Positions 30,828 through 39,127 of a DNA stretch of 64,000 nt are shown here, one piece after another. The notes under the pieces are model-generated. The model was not told where the DNA came from. It made no database searches and saw only the letters and a list, made by a program, of their open reading frames with translations. Position 1 is the first letter of the stretch, and each line of letters begins with the position of its first letter. Both the position numbers and the translations under genes were made by a program. This DNA is from Pseudomonas graminis (GTDB taxonomy: Bacteria > Pseudomonadota > Gammaproteobacteria > Pseudomonadales > Pseudomonadaceae): contig NZ_MDEN01000058.1 of assembly GCF_001705435.1 (NCBI RefSeq), positions 124,001 through 188,000 of the forward strand. The letters are read 5' to 3'.

Positions 30828-31801
30828 GGCTTGCCGCTCCAGCCACCCTCGGGCGCGGCAAAGCGCCAGACGACGGGACGTTTTTCGCCATCGGCGCGGA
30901 CACCGAAGTTGTTGTCGGTGCCGACCCAAGCGCCTTTTTCGTCGACGATCAGCGCTTCGGTCAGGCCGTATTTCTGGTCATACAGCCGGTTGGGCTGGAG
31001 CGCCTCTTTGGCGAACGACCAGCACGTTTCCAACTGACCTGTCGTCAAGGTCCGACGGCAGATTCGGTAAGCCGCGCGCTCCAGGGTGAACAGCTTGCCC
31101 TTGTACAGCGAGATGTCGGAAAAGTCCTTGGAGACGGCCTTGCCACCCAGCTCGGGCGGCAAAATATCGTTGCCGGACTCGACTCGCAGAATGCAGCTGG
31201 CGTCACAGGCCCAGCCGTCCTTGCCGAGCTTTGCGGTCAACAGGCCGCGCTTGTCACGCTCGGCGGCGAGCCATAGTTGATCGCCTGCCGGATTGACCGC
31301 GATCCCTTCGAATATGGCGTTGAAATGCTGCAGCATCCCGGCCGACTGCGCTTCTTCGACGACCTTCCTGGGCAGCTCCAGCCAGACCGGCGCACCGTCA
31401 ACCGGCACTTTCAGCACGGCGGCGTAGGCTTCACTGACGAGGTAACGGTTGCCCGCTGCGTCGCAACTCACGCCTTCAAAATCCAGGTCGCCGCCACGGA
31501 TCAGCGCCGAAGCCTTGGCCATGCCACGCAAGGTCGCAGACAGCCCGCTGTCCGGAATCGGTGGGATTTCCAGCGTCTGGGCCTTGGCTTTCCAGACCGT
31601 TGCCGAGGTGTCAAGGCTGTAAAGCAGGGTGTCGTCGCGGTCCGAAACGGTCCACAGCACGCCGTTGCAGGACGCGAGCCCGGACAGGTTGCCGCCGATC
31701 ATGTCGTCCACCGGATGCTCTGACAGCAGCTTGAGCTCGGGCAATGGCGCGGCGAAAACGGGCGTGGCGATCAATAACAGCGCTGCAAACCAGCCCCGCA
31801 T
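30824..31801 (-). CDS. Exported phytase-like beta-propeller protein
   Basis: The 325-residue product has a signal peptide (MRGWFAALLLIATPVFA, cleavage before APLP) and a domain of the esterase-like activity of phytase family (PF13449 type): NLSGLASCNGVLWTVSDRDD, DLDFEGVSCDAAGNRYLVSE and FEGIAVNPAGDQLWLAAERD. It is probably a periplasmic beta-propeller; substrate unknown. The start ATG overlaps the parE stop by one base (TGATG) and its stop overlaps the protease start (TTGA), so all four genes from parE to parC are tightly coupled. Confidence 0.78.
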   Translation of the reverse strand: MRGWFAALLLIATPVFAAPLPELKLLSEHPVDDMIGGNLSGLASCNGVLWTVSDRDDTLLYSLDTSATVWKAKAQTLEIPPIPDSGLSATLRGMAKASALIRGGDLDFEGVSCDAAGNRYLVSEAYAAVLKVPVDGAPVWLELPRKVVEEAQSAGMLQHFNAIFEGIAVNPAGDQLWLAAERDKRGLLTAKLGKDGWACDASCILRVESGNDILPPELGGKAVSKDFSDISLYKGKLFTLERAAYRICRRTLTTGQLETCWSFAKEALQPNRLYDQKYGLTEALIVDEKGAWVGTDNNFGVRADGEKRPVVWRFAAPEGGWSGKP

Positions 31802-33705
31802 CAGACCAGCACCTCGGCCAGATTGCCTTTGGATTCGAGCCAGCTCTTGCGGTCGCCTGCGCGTTTCTTGGCCAGCAGCATGTCCATCATTTCCGACGTC
31901 GCCTCAAAGTCATCCAGGGTCAGCTGCACCAGTCGGCGGGTATTCGGGTCCATGGTGGTTTCGCGCAGCTGCGGCGGGTTCATTTCACCCAGGCCTTTGA
32001 ATCGGGTGACCTGCGGCTTGCCGCGTTTCTTCTCAGCCACGAGCCGGTCGAGAATGCCGTCGCGCTCGGCTTCGTCCAGGGCGTAATAAATGTCTTTACC
32101 CAAGTCGATACGGTACAGCGGCGGCATGGCGACGTAGACGTGACCTGCATCCACCAGCGGGCGGAAATGCTGGACGAACAAGGCGCACAGCAGCGTGGCG
32201 ATGTGCAGGCCGTCGGAGTCGGCGTCGGCGAGGATGCAGATTTTGCCGTAGCGCAGCTGGCTCATGTCCGCAGCGCCCGGATCAACCCCGATCGCCACGG
32301 CAATGTTGTGCACTTCCTGGCTGGCGAGCACTTCGCCGCCGTCGACTTCCCAAGTGTTCAGGATCTTCCCGCGCAACGGCAGGATGGCCTGAAATTCCTT
32401 GTCCCGCGCCTGTTTGGCGGAGCCGCCGGCGGAGTCACCCTCGACCAGAAACAGCTCGGAGCGCATCGGATCCTGCCCCGCGCAATCGGCCAGTTTGCCC
32501 GGCAGTGCAGGGCCTGAGGTGATGCGTTTGCGCTCGACCTTCTTGCTCGCTTTGAGACGACGACCGGCATTGTTGATCGCCAGTTCGGCCAGCTGCATTC
32601 CCATTTCCGGGTGCGCATTGAGCCACAGGCTGAAAGCATCCTTGACTACACCGGCAACAAACGCCGCCGCCTCACGGGACGACAGCCGCTCTTTGGTCTG
32701 CCCGGAGAATTGCGGCTCTTGCATCTTCATCGACAGCACGAAAGCGATGCGCTCCCAGACGTCTTCGGGTGCCAGCTTCACGCCGCGGGGCAGCAGATTA
32801 CGGAACTCGCAGAAGTCACGCATCGCGTCCAGCAGGCCCTGCCGCAGGCCGTTGACGTGGGTGCCGCCCTGGGCCGTCGGAATCAGGTTGACGTAACTCT
32901 CCTGAACGCTGTCGCCGCCCTCGGGCAACCACAGCAGCGCCCAGTCGACAGCCTCTTTATTGCCTGCGAAAACGCCGCAGAACGGCTCGTCGGGCAGGCG
33001 CAGAAAGTCGGACACCGAATCCTGCAGATACGAGCGCAACCCATCCTCGTAATGCCACTCGACCTTCTCGCCAGTGCCTTTGTCCTCGAAGCTAACCAGC
33101 AGGCCCGGACACAGAACGGCCTTGGCCTTGAGCACGTGCTTGAGGCGGCTGACAGAAAATTTCGGGGTGTCGAAGTATTTGGGGTCCGGCGCGAAATACA
33201 CGCTGGTGCCGGTGTTTCGCTTGCCAACGGTGCCAATCACCGCCAGTTCGCTGGCTTTGTAGCCATCGGCAAAGGTCATTTCGTATTCGTTGCCATCGCG
33301 CTTGACCCGTACCCGTACCTCGGTCGAGAGCGCGTTGACCACGGAAATCCCGACGCCGTGCAGGCCGCCGGAGAACTGGTAGTTCTTGTTGGAGAACTTG
33401 CCGCCGGCGTGGAGCTTGGTGAGGATCAGCTCGACGCCCGACACGCCTTCTTCGGGGTGGATGTCCACGGGCATGCCGCGACCATCGTCGGAGACTTCCA
33501 GCGAATTGTCGGCGTGCAGAATGACCTGCACAGACCGGGCGTGACCTGCCAGCGCTTCGTCGACGCTGTTGTCGATGACTTCCTGCGCCAGGTGGTTGGG
33601 GCGTGAGGTGTCGGTGTACATGCCCGGCCGTTTGCGGACCGGGTCGAGGCCCGAGAGGACTTCGATGGCGTCTGCGTTATAAGAGCTAGCGCTGGGATTG
33701 GCCAT
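31801..33705 (-). CDS. parE: DNA topoisomerase IV subunit B ParE
   Basis: ParE is the ATPase subunit of topoisomerase IV. The 634-residue product has the GHKL motifs (EVIDNSVDEALAG, DDGRGMPVDIH, GGLHGVGISVVNALS) and the TOPRIM region with EGDSAGGSAKQARD and DADSDGLHIATLL. The ATG has family-typical MANPSASSYNADAIEVL after it. The leader contains a short direct repeat described separately. Confidence 0.97.
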   Translation of the reverse strand: MANPSASSYNADAIEVLSGLDPVRKRPGMYTDTSRPNHLAQEVIDNSVDEALAGHARSVQVILHADNSLEVSDDGRGMPVDIHPEEGVSGVELILTKLHAGGKFSNKNYQFSGGLHGVGISVVNALSTEVRVRVKRDGNEYEMTFADGYKASELAVIGTVGKRNTGTSVYFAPDPKYFDTPKFSVSRLKHVLKAKAVLCPGLLVSFEDKGTGEKVEWHYEDGLRSYLQDSVSDFLRLPDEPFCGVFAGNKEAVDWALLWLPEGGDSVQESYVNLIPTAQGGTHVNGLRQGLLDAMRDFCEFRNLLPRGVKLAPEDVWERIAFVLSMKMQEPQFSGQTKERLSSREAAAFVAGVVKDAFSLWLNAHPEMGMQLAELAINNAGRRLKASKKVERKRITSGPALPGKLADCAGQDPMRSELFLVEGDSAGGSAKQARDKEFQAILPLRGKILNTWEVDGGEVLASQEVHNIAVAIGVDPGAADMSQLRYGKICILADADSDGLHIATLLCALFVQHFRPLVDAGHVYVAMPPLYRIDLGKDIYYALDEAERDGILDRLVAEKKRGKPQVTRFKGLGEMNPPQLRETTMDPNTRRLVQLTLDDFEATSEMMDMLLAKKRAGDRKSWLESKGNLAEVLV

Positions 33706-33751
33706 GGGGTCTCGTCATCAAGTCGTTCATGAAATTTCGGAGTGCTACTGT

Positions 33752-33775
33752 TTTACAAGAATGTTTTTACAAGAC
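33752..33775. repeat. 10-bp direct repeat in the parE leader
   Basis: TTTTACAAGA occurs at 33752-33761 and again at 33766-33775, a 14-base period, in an AT-rich island about 50 bp before the parE start. It could be an operator or part of the promoter; no known regulator site is recognised. Confidence 0.5.
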
Positions 33776-33808
33776 TGTTCTACACGTGTGTCGCAGCGAC
33801 GGCTCAGG

Positions 33809-34426
33809 TCAGAGCCCGCTCAGATCGACGCCCTGCAGCAGCGCTGGAGCGAACCCGGCGAAGCTCAACAGCGATGGCATCTTTGCAGCGAAACCCTGAA
33901 ACCCATGGTCGCCACCCGCTTCGATGCGCAATGCACAAGCCCGATAGAAACTTTGGGCGCGGCGGTAATCCAGCGTCTCGTCGCCCGTCTGCAGCCACAC
34001 CTGAATACGCTGCGGGTCCTGCGGAGCAGGCACTTCCAGCTCGGCCAGCGCCTTCACGTGGTCGTGCGTCAGCTCCCAGCTCTCGCCGGTATAAAGGTTT
34101 TGTTGGGTGCCGAGAAAACCATCGAAGAGCTGATGCGGATTGACCGCCGGGTTGATCAGCACAGCCTTGAGGCCGTGGCGCTCAGCCAAGTGAGTCGCAT
34201 AGTAGCCGCCGAGCGAGCTGCCGACCAGCAGCGGCCGACCGAGCTCCTTGATTGCGGCCTCCAACTGGGTCAGCGCCTGACGCGGATGATGATGCAGTTC
34301 GGGCACGCGCACGTAATCGCTCAGACCCAGACGCGCCATCAGCGTCGTCAGCTGTGTGGCTTTCTGCGACCTGGCCGAGCTGTTCAGGCCGTGAATGTAA
34401 AGAAGCGTCGATTGATCCTGGTTCAC
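33809..34426 (-). CDS. yqiA: YqiA-type alpha/beta hydrolase
   Basis: This is a small esterase of the UPF0227/YqiA family, usually encoded next to parE. The 205-residue product has LLYIHGLNSSARSQKA, the nucleophile elbow GSSLGGYYA and a C-terminal DHGF-type catalytic His (GGDHGFQGF). The GTG at 34426 with an excellent GGGAGG 7 bases upstream is chosen; the residues encoded upstream are not family-like. The physiological substrate is unknown. Confidence 0.9.
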   Translation of the reverse strand: MNQDQSTLLYIHGLNSSARSQKATQLTTLMARLGLSDYVRVPELHHHPRQALTQLEAAIKELGRPLLVGSSLGGYYATHLAERHGLKAVLINPAVNPHQLFDGFLGTQQNLYTGESWELTHDHVKALAELEVPAPQDPQRIQVWLQTGDETLDYRRAQSFYRACALRIEAGGDHGFQGFAAKMPSLLSFAGFAPALLQGVDLSGL

Positions 34427-34569
34427 GCAGTTGCCTCCCAAACGGCAATCGATACATCCCGGACGGGCTGGCCTGTCGCCGCCCATCAAGGCAAAGCCAC
34501 GCAGTTTACAGGGTCAACTGCGCGATGACTCACCTGTTGACGAATCGCGGCAAATTGAGGAAATGTCTT

Positions 34570-35379
34570 TCAGTAGCCCGCGCCGTTGATGTCGACGTCG
34601 AACAGGTCGGGCTCGATACGCGAAACACCGGTTTCGACCCGCCCATCGTCGTGCAGGCGCAGCCAGCGATAGCCGGGCGCAAGGTCATCAAGACCGAAAT
34701 CCACGCTGTTCGGCGCGAATTGAATGCAGGTCGATGGCGAAGCCATTAGCCGCACGCCGTCACGAAGCTGATCGAATTCCTGATGCACATGACCCCACAG
34801 CACCGCACGCACCTGAGGAAATCGATCCAGGACCGAAAAAAGCGCCTCGGGATTGCGCAAACCGATGGGTTCCATCCATGCCGCCCCGATGGGCAGTGGA
34901 TGATGATGCAGGCACACCAGATGATGCCGCTCCGGCGCCTCGCTCAAGGCCTGGGCGAGCAACTGAAGCTGGCCGTCTTGCAAATAACCGGGGACGGACC
35001 CGGAAACAGCAGAATCCAGCATCGTGACCCGCCAGCTGCCGACGTCGACGACCGGTTCGAGAAAGTCGCTGTTCTGCGCGGCAATCGCCATCTCCCTCAG
35101 CTCGTCGTGATTCCCCGGAATCCAGCGCACGGGCGCATTCAGGCGCTCACTTGCCTCGCGGAATGCCTGATACGACTCAACCGTGCCGTCCTGAGACAAG
35201 TCCCCCGTCGCCAGTACCAGATCGATCGCCGGCTGCTCGATGAGGACACGCTCGACCACCGCATCGAGACTGGCGCGCGTGGGCATGCCCAGCAGCGTGC
35301 CGTCCGCTTCGGCGAACAGATGGCTGTCGGTCAATTGGACGACCAGCACGGATGAGGAATGAGAGGATGGGCTCGACAA
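34570..35379 (-). CDS. cpdA: 3',5'-cyclic-AMP phosphodiesterase CpdA
   Basis: CpdA is a metallophosphoesterase that degrades cAMP and so tunes Vfr/Crp signalling. The 269-residue product shows the metal-binding series DSHLF, GDLSQDGT, GNHD, LHHHP and GHVHQEF in order. The start is TTG at 35379 with AAGGAG 7-8 bases upstream; the ATG seven bases earlier is out of frame. It lies between yqiA and the DUF1249 gene, as in other pseudomonads. Confidence 0.92.
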   Translation of the reverse strand: MSSPSSHSSSVLVVQLTDSHLFAEADGTLLGMPTRASLDAVVERVLIEQPAIDLVLATGDLSQDGTVESYQAFREASERLNAPVRWIPGNHDELREMAIAAQNSDFLEPVVDVGSWRVTMLDSAVSGSVPGYLQDGQLQLLAQALSEAPERHHLVCLHHHPLPIGAAWMEPIGLRNPEALFSVLDRFPQVRAVLWGHVHQEFDQLRDGVRLMASPSTCIQFAPNSVDFGLDDLAPGYRWLRLHDDGRVETGVSRIEPDLFDVDINGAGY

Positions 35380-35500
35380 TGGCCATCTCCTTAAGCGGAT
35401 GTGGCCGGATTATGGTGTGAGATCGGTGCGGCGGCAAACCTGGAAAGAGGGCTTGGTTCTCATCTGCGTGCAGAAGGTCCAGCCGATAAGTCGCGCCGTC

Positions 35501-35953
35501 TCAGCGTACCGCCTCAAACTCATGCCCGCACGCCAGGCAATGGCTCAGCCATTCACCCAGAAACACGTTGAGCTGGGCCTTTTCGTCAGGCTGGTGCATG
35601 TCGGCGTTGGGATAGGGATAGATACCCTGGAAACGACGCGCGTGCTCGGCGCCGATGACTTCGGCCATGCGCGCGTCGTGGTAGACCTGCACTTCGAGGA
35701 CGGGCACCGGCAACCACGGCAGGCTGTGTTCCTGACGGACTTGGAGCGTGGTGGTGTACGGGCAATCGAGGATGACCTCGACCGCCAGCACGCCCAGCAT
35801 CTGATCGCCCTGGGTCACGGCGACCCGGCGTGAGCGCTGTTGATTGCGCATATCGGGCAGCAAACGCATCAAGCGCGCGTAGTTCGCCTCGCAGGCGGCT
35901 TGCAGCCCGGCGAGGTCGACACGATAGCGCTCGCGCAGAAGATTCACGACCAT
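35501..35953 (-). CDS. DUF1249 family protein
   Basis: This is a 150-residue soluble protein of the conserved but uncharacterised DUF1249 (YqiB) family, nearly always found between nudF and cpdA in gamma-proteobacteria. Notable features are NYARLMRLLPDMR near the N-terminus and LEVQVYHDARMAEVIG in the middle. Its ATG overlaps the nudF end by 10 bp, so translation is coupled. Function is unknown. Confidence 0.85.
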   Translation of the reverse strand: MVVNLLRERYRVDLAGLQAACEANYARLMRLLPDMRNQQRSRRVAVTQGDQMLGVLAVEVILDCPYTTTLQVRQEHSLPWLPVPVLEVQVYHDARMAEVIGAEHARRFQGIYPYPNADMHQPDEKAQLNVFLGEWLSHCLACGHEFEAVR

Positions 35954-36561
35954 AGCCCCCTTACTTCGGCGCGATTAAGCGCCAGCCATTGCATTGCAAT
36001 AATAGTTGCGGCGTTGACGATGCGCCCGTCCCTGACGGCTTGCATCGCGTCGTCGAATGACCAGACCGAAACCCGGATGTCTTCGGCCTCTTCTACCAGC
36101 CCGTGCAGCCCACCTGCCCCCTCGCTGTCGCACTTGCCCAGGTACAGATGCACGAACTCGTTGCTGCCCCCCGGCGATGGAAAGTATTTGGTGATCGGCC
36201 AAAGGGCGTTGAACGTCAGCCCAGCTTCCTCTTGTGCCTCGCGGTGAGCAACCTCCTCGGGCTCCTCTTTTTTATCGATCAGGCCGGCGACCATTTCAAT
36301 CAGCCAAGGGTTTTCATGCTTGCCGATAACGCCGACGCGGAACTGCTCGATGAGCACGACTTCATCGCGTTTGGCGTCGTAGGGCAGCACGCACACCGCA
36401 TCGTGGCGAACGAACAGCTCCCGCTTGATTTCCGGGCCCATGCCGCCCGCGAACAACTCGTGGCGCAATTGAAGACGGTCGAGCTGGTAAAACCCTTTGA
36501 AGCAGGTCTCACGGTGTGTAATTTCGTGCTTTGTCGGTGTCGATCTGTTGCTATCCGTCAT
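35944..36561 (-). CDS. nudF: ADP-ribose pyrophosphatase (Nudix) NudF/AspP
   Basis: This Nudix hydrolase splits ADP-ribose, and possibly ADP-glucose, into AMP and a sugar phosphate. The 205-residue product has the Nudix box GLIDKKEEPEEVAHREAQEE followed by AGL. The ATG at 36561 (MTDSNRSTPTKHEI) is chosen; an in-frame extension of 52 codons covers the intergenic spacer without family support. It is divergent from the lipoprotein gene; the 219-bp spacer (36562-36780) shows no gene or clear promoter to me. Confidence 0.93.
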   Translation of the reverse strand: MTDSNRSTPTKHEITHRETCFKGFYQLDRLQLRHELFAGGMGPEIKRELFVRHDAVCVLPYDAKRDEVVLIEQFRVGVIGKHENPWLIEMVAGLIDKKEEPEEVAHREAQEEAGLTFNALWPITKYFPSPGGSNEFVHLYLGKCDSEGAGGLHGLVEEAEDIRVSVWSFDDAMQAVRDGRIVNAATIIAMQWLALNRAEVRGLWS

Positions 36562-36780
36562 ACATTTCTCACTGCTTGAGCACTGTGTCCGGGCCCATCC
36601 TAACGCGCTGTGGTGCGGGATGCAGCCCTTTGAATTCGCAAAACCGGTCACCGGGGTAGACGACTGCCGGGGAAAGCACTCTAATCCGCCCGATGGCGAA
36701 CTGATTGCGCCACCCACAGTCGAAGGACCTTGCCGTTACCTACCACGTGACGCCCCCTTATGCCGATGCCAAGGATCAAC

Positions 36781-37527
36781 ATGTCTTTTCTGAAGATCAT
36801 TTCACTGGCCTGCGTGGCCCTGATTTTGGGCGCCTGCCAAAGCCTGTTTCAACCCAATCTGCGCAGTCCGCTGACCGTTCAGCGCGACGCCTCCGAACTG
36901 ATGAAGCCCGGCTGCACCACCGATGATTGCCCGCTGGTGAACATCGACACCGTGCATTTCCCCGATGAACCGAAACTTGACGAGATCGTCCAGCGCACGC
37001 TGCTGCAACTGACCCGCAGCGACAGCGATGGTCCGGTGCCGCCGACGCTGAAGGCGTATCAGGAGCAATACCTGAGCCGCGCGCCGGCGCGCAACAGCAG
37101 CTACCTGCAAGCCAAGGTACGTGAGCAGCATGACGGAATCGTGGTCGTGGAGCTGTCCAGCTACGTCGATTCCGGCAGCGGCCAGGGTAATCCGGGCCGC
37201 GCGTTCATCAACTATTCTCGCCAGCAGCAACGCGTGCTGACACTCGCGGACATGCTGGTGCCGGGTCAGGAAGCTGCCTTCTGGGACAAGGCCCGCCTCG
37301 CTCATCAGGCCTGGCTGATCAGCAGCAAGCTGGACAAGGACACCGAGTTCCAGAACATGTGGGCATTCAAGCAAACTTCCAACATTGCTCTGACGTACGG
37401 TGCGGTGATCCTCAAGTACCCGGTGACAACCATCGCCCCCTACGCCATGGGCCACATCGAGCTGAAGATTCCGTATCCGCAGTTGAACGGCATCGTTAAG
37501 CCTGAGCTGTTTCCTGGCCGGAGCTGA
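36781..37527 (+). CDS. Lipoprotein with RsiV-like (DUF3298) domain
   Basis: The 248-residue product has a lipoprotein signal MSFLKIISLACVALILGAC with the lipobox LGAC, then a domain like the C-terminal part of RsiV/DUF3298 proteins (YVDSGSGQGNPGRAFINYSR, LTLADMLVPGQEAAFWD, ITIAPYAMG-like TTIAPYAMGHIELKIPY). Such domains bind peptidoglycan fragments or lysozyme in some bacteria; here the role is unknown. AAGGA precedes the ATG. A terminator follows directly. Confidence 0.8.
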   Translation: MSFLKIISLACVALILGACQSLFQPNLRSPLTVQRDASELMKPGCTTDDCPLVNIDTVHFPDEPKLDEIVQRTLLQLTRSDSDGPVPPTLKAYQEQYLSRAPARNSSYLQAKVREQHDGIVVVELSSYVDSGSGQGNPGRAFINYSRQQQRVLTLADMLVPGQEAAFWDKARLAHQAWLISSKLDKDTEFQNMWAFKQTSNIALTYGAVILKYPVTTIAPYAMGHIELKIPYPQLNGIVKPELFPGRS

Positions 37528-37539
37528 TTGGTTGAACCC

Positions 37540-37571
37540 AAGCCGGTTGCTGAGAAAGCGCCGGCTTTTTT
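37540..37571 (+). terminator. Terminator after the RsiV-like lipoprotein gene
   Basis: AAGCCGG and CCGGCTT arms with a 14-base loop are followed by a T-run. It separates the conserved lipoprotein gene from the effector-immunity islet. Confidence 0.8.
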
Positions 37572-37691
37572 ATTAACATCCCCTTCCTTAACCCCCCCTC
37601 TTTTCCATATCCAGCTCCTACATACACGTTCATACATAACTTCCAAACATTAAACATCAACCTCCTTAAACCCGCCCCATTATTAAACCCC

Positions 37692-37719
37692 TTGTTTATT
37701 GACGCTTCACTGATTTAAT
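37692..37719 (+). promoter_or_regulatory. Possible promoter of the effector-immunity pair
   Basis: TTGTTT (37692-37697), a 16-base spacer and TTTAAT (37714-37719) lie in an AT-rich 190-bp stretch before the effector ATG. The -10 matches 5 of 6, the -35 only 3 of 6. The rest of 37572-37764 shows nothing else. Confidence 0.4.
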
Positions 37720-37764
37720 CATTAAGTTCCGCCCTGAACTTTTTAGAACAGTCAGGGAGACGGG

Positions 37765-39123
37765 ATGCGCTTATGGAATGTCCTGCCGTCATGGTTTGAA
37801 ATTGAAGATCGATTGAGGCTTGAAGTTCAAAGTAGCGGCCTAGGCGACTTTCGAAGTTACCTAAATGAACAGGCGCCTTCTGTCGAACTTGTTCTGCGCC
37901 GTGTCGACAACATCAGAACTGCCTTTTACTGCGCCGAGTTTGAAGCCAGCGCATTATTGCGCCAGCGATTCGCAGACATCGACATAGCCGACGTGCTGTT
38001 TGATCTGATGGGCGTCGTCGGCGACATGGCCATGATCATTGTCGGCAGTGTTCTGGCCGGGGGCGCGATGGGTGCGGGGGTAGGCGCCCTGGCGGGTGGC
38101 ATAGGCGCGGGGCCCGGCGCGATCGCTGGCATGGCGGCGGGATTGCAAGCCAGCAGCTGGATTCTCGGGGTGCTTGGGCTGGCGTCGGTCGCGGAGTTTT
38201 TCGTACAAGGTCTGCCTGCGCTGCTGGACCACTACGTGCGCGGTATCGAGGTCGCTTGGGACGGGACCCGAGGCAACGATGGGCTAAACCCGATTTCACA
38301 GGACGACCCGTGGGTTGTCGATCAAGCGGCACACCACATCGCCCGCGGGCACACGGAAGTGGTAATCCTGCTGCTCGGCGCGGTGGTTGAGTATTTGACC
38401 CGAGGTCGCGGCGACATCGCGCTACTGGCTGGCCAAATGCGCGCCAGCAGAAAAGGCGCGCGGCTGGCGCAGTGGATGGTCAAGCATGAAGAGGGCCTTA
38501 AAGGGCGGCCTGACTTGCAGCCTGCCAGGGCTCGAACGGGTAGCTCGCTCACACCGGAGCCTAAGTCCGACAGCCATCGTGAAACCGATCGACCGGGCGG
38601 GAAGAAACCGCTGGGCATGCCGGAATACAAGGTGCCATGCTTTAACGCGAGCAACCTGCATGACAGCAAGATTCCCGAGTTCGACAGGCAACTGGTGGGA
38701 CAGGAGAAAGGGCTGAATGATTTGACCGTGGCTGAGTATCTGCGGGGGCGGGAGGCGTTCAAGGCGGGAGATAAGGTTAGGGATCCGGGGGTGGCCCGGC
38801 TCGCCAGAAAGGCTCTGGAAGAAGGTTTGATTAAAGACGCCATGGCCAAAATGAAGCTAGACGATACCCCACTACTCGGAGCGAGACGCGCGGCGAAAAT
38901 CATAGCGCGAGAAAAGATGAGCATCCTTGCCGCTTTGCATAACCCCGATTTATTTGCGGGAGGGAAAGACGTCATCTCTGACTTCGGAGATGCACGTGTC
39001 AATTCAAGTATTGGCGCGCAGTGGCGAGGCAGAATAGACGGATTGGATCACGCCGCGAGCACAACGAGCGTAGATATGCGTGACAGCGCAAAAATCAACG
39101 CAAGACTGGAAAGGTGTAAATAG
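37765..39123 (+). CDS. Tde-like DNase effector with Ntox15 domain
   Basis: This is a predicted antibacterial effector of 452 residues. The N-terminal part (1 to about 250; DUF6861-like by recollection) contains hydrophobic, glycine-zipper-rich sequence at about 94-126 (GxxxG repeats in GGAMGAGVGALAGGIGAG), followed by a helix. A charged linker (about 250-284) leads to a C-terminal domain from about 285 that matches Ntox15: VPCFNAS, EFDRQLVGQEKGLNDLTVAEY, the HxxD motif HNPD at 392-395, and DARVNSSIGAQW. Ntox15 proteins such as Agrobacterium Tde1 are type VI secreted DNases. AGGGAGA precedes the ATG. The immunity gene follows after 4 bp. No VgrG, Hcp, PAAR or adaptor is nearby. Domain calls are by motif recognition, not by search. 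Confidence 0.82.
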   Translation: MRLWNVLPSWFEIEDRLRLEVQSSGLGDFRSYLNEQAPSVELVLRRVDNIRTAFYCAEFEASALLRQRFADIDIADVLFDLMGVVGDMAMIIVGSVLAGGAMGAGVGALAGGIGAGPGAIAGMAAGLQASSWILGVLGLASVAEFFVQGLPALLDHYVRGIEVAWDGTRGNDGLNPISQDDPWVVDQAAHHIARGHTEVVILLLGAVVEYLTRGRGDIALLAGQMRASRKGARLAQWMVKHEEGLKGRPDLQPARARTGSSLTPEPKSDSHRETDRPGGKKPLGMPEYKVPCFNASNLHDSKIPEFDRQLVGQEKGLNDLTVAEYLRGREAFKAGDKVRDPGVARLARKALEEGLIKDAMAKMKLDDTPLLGARRAAKIIAREKMSILAALHNPDLFAGGKDVISDFGDARVNSSIGAQWRGRIDGLDHAASTTSVDMRDSAKINARLERCK

Positions 39124-39127
39124 GGGT

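Noticed and set aside
37572..37764. Mobile-element end or att site next to the toxin islet
   Set aside because: The AT-rich stretch has no terminal inverted repeats, tRNA end or integrase nearby.
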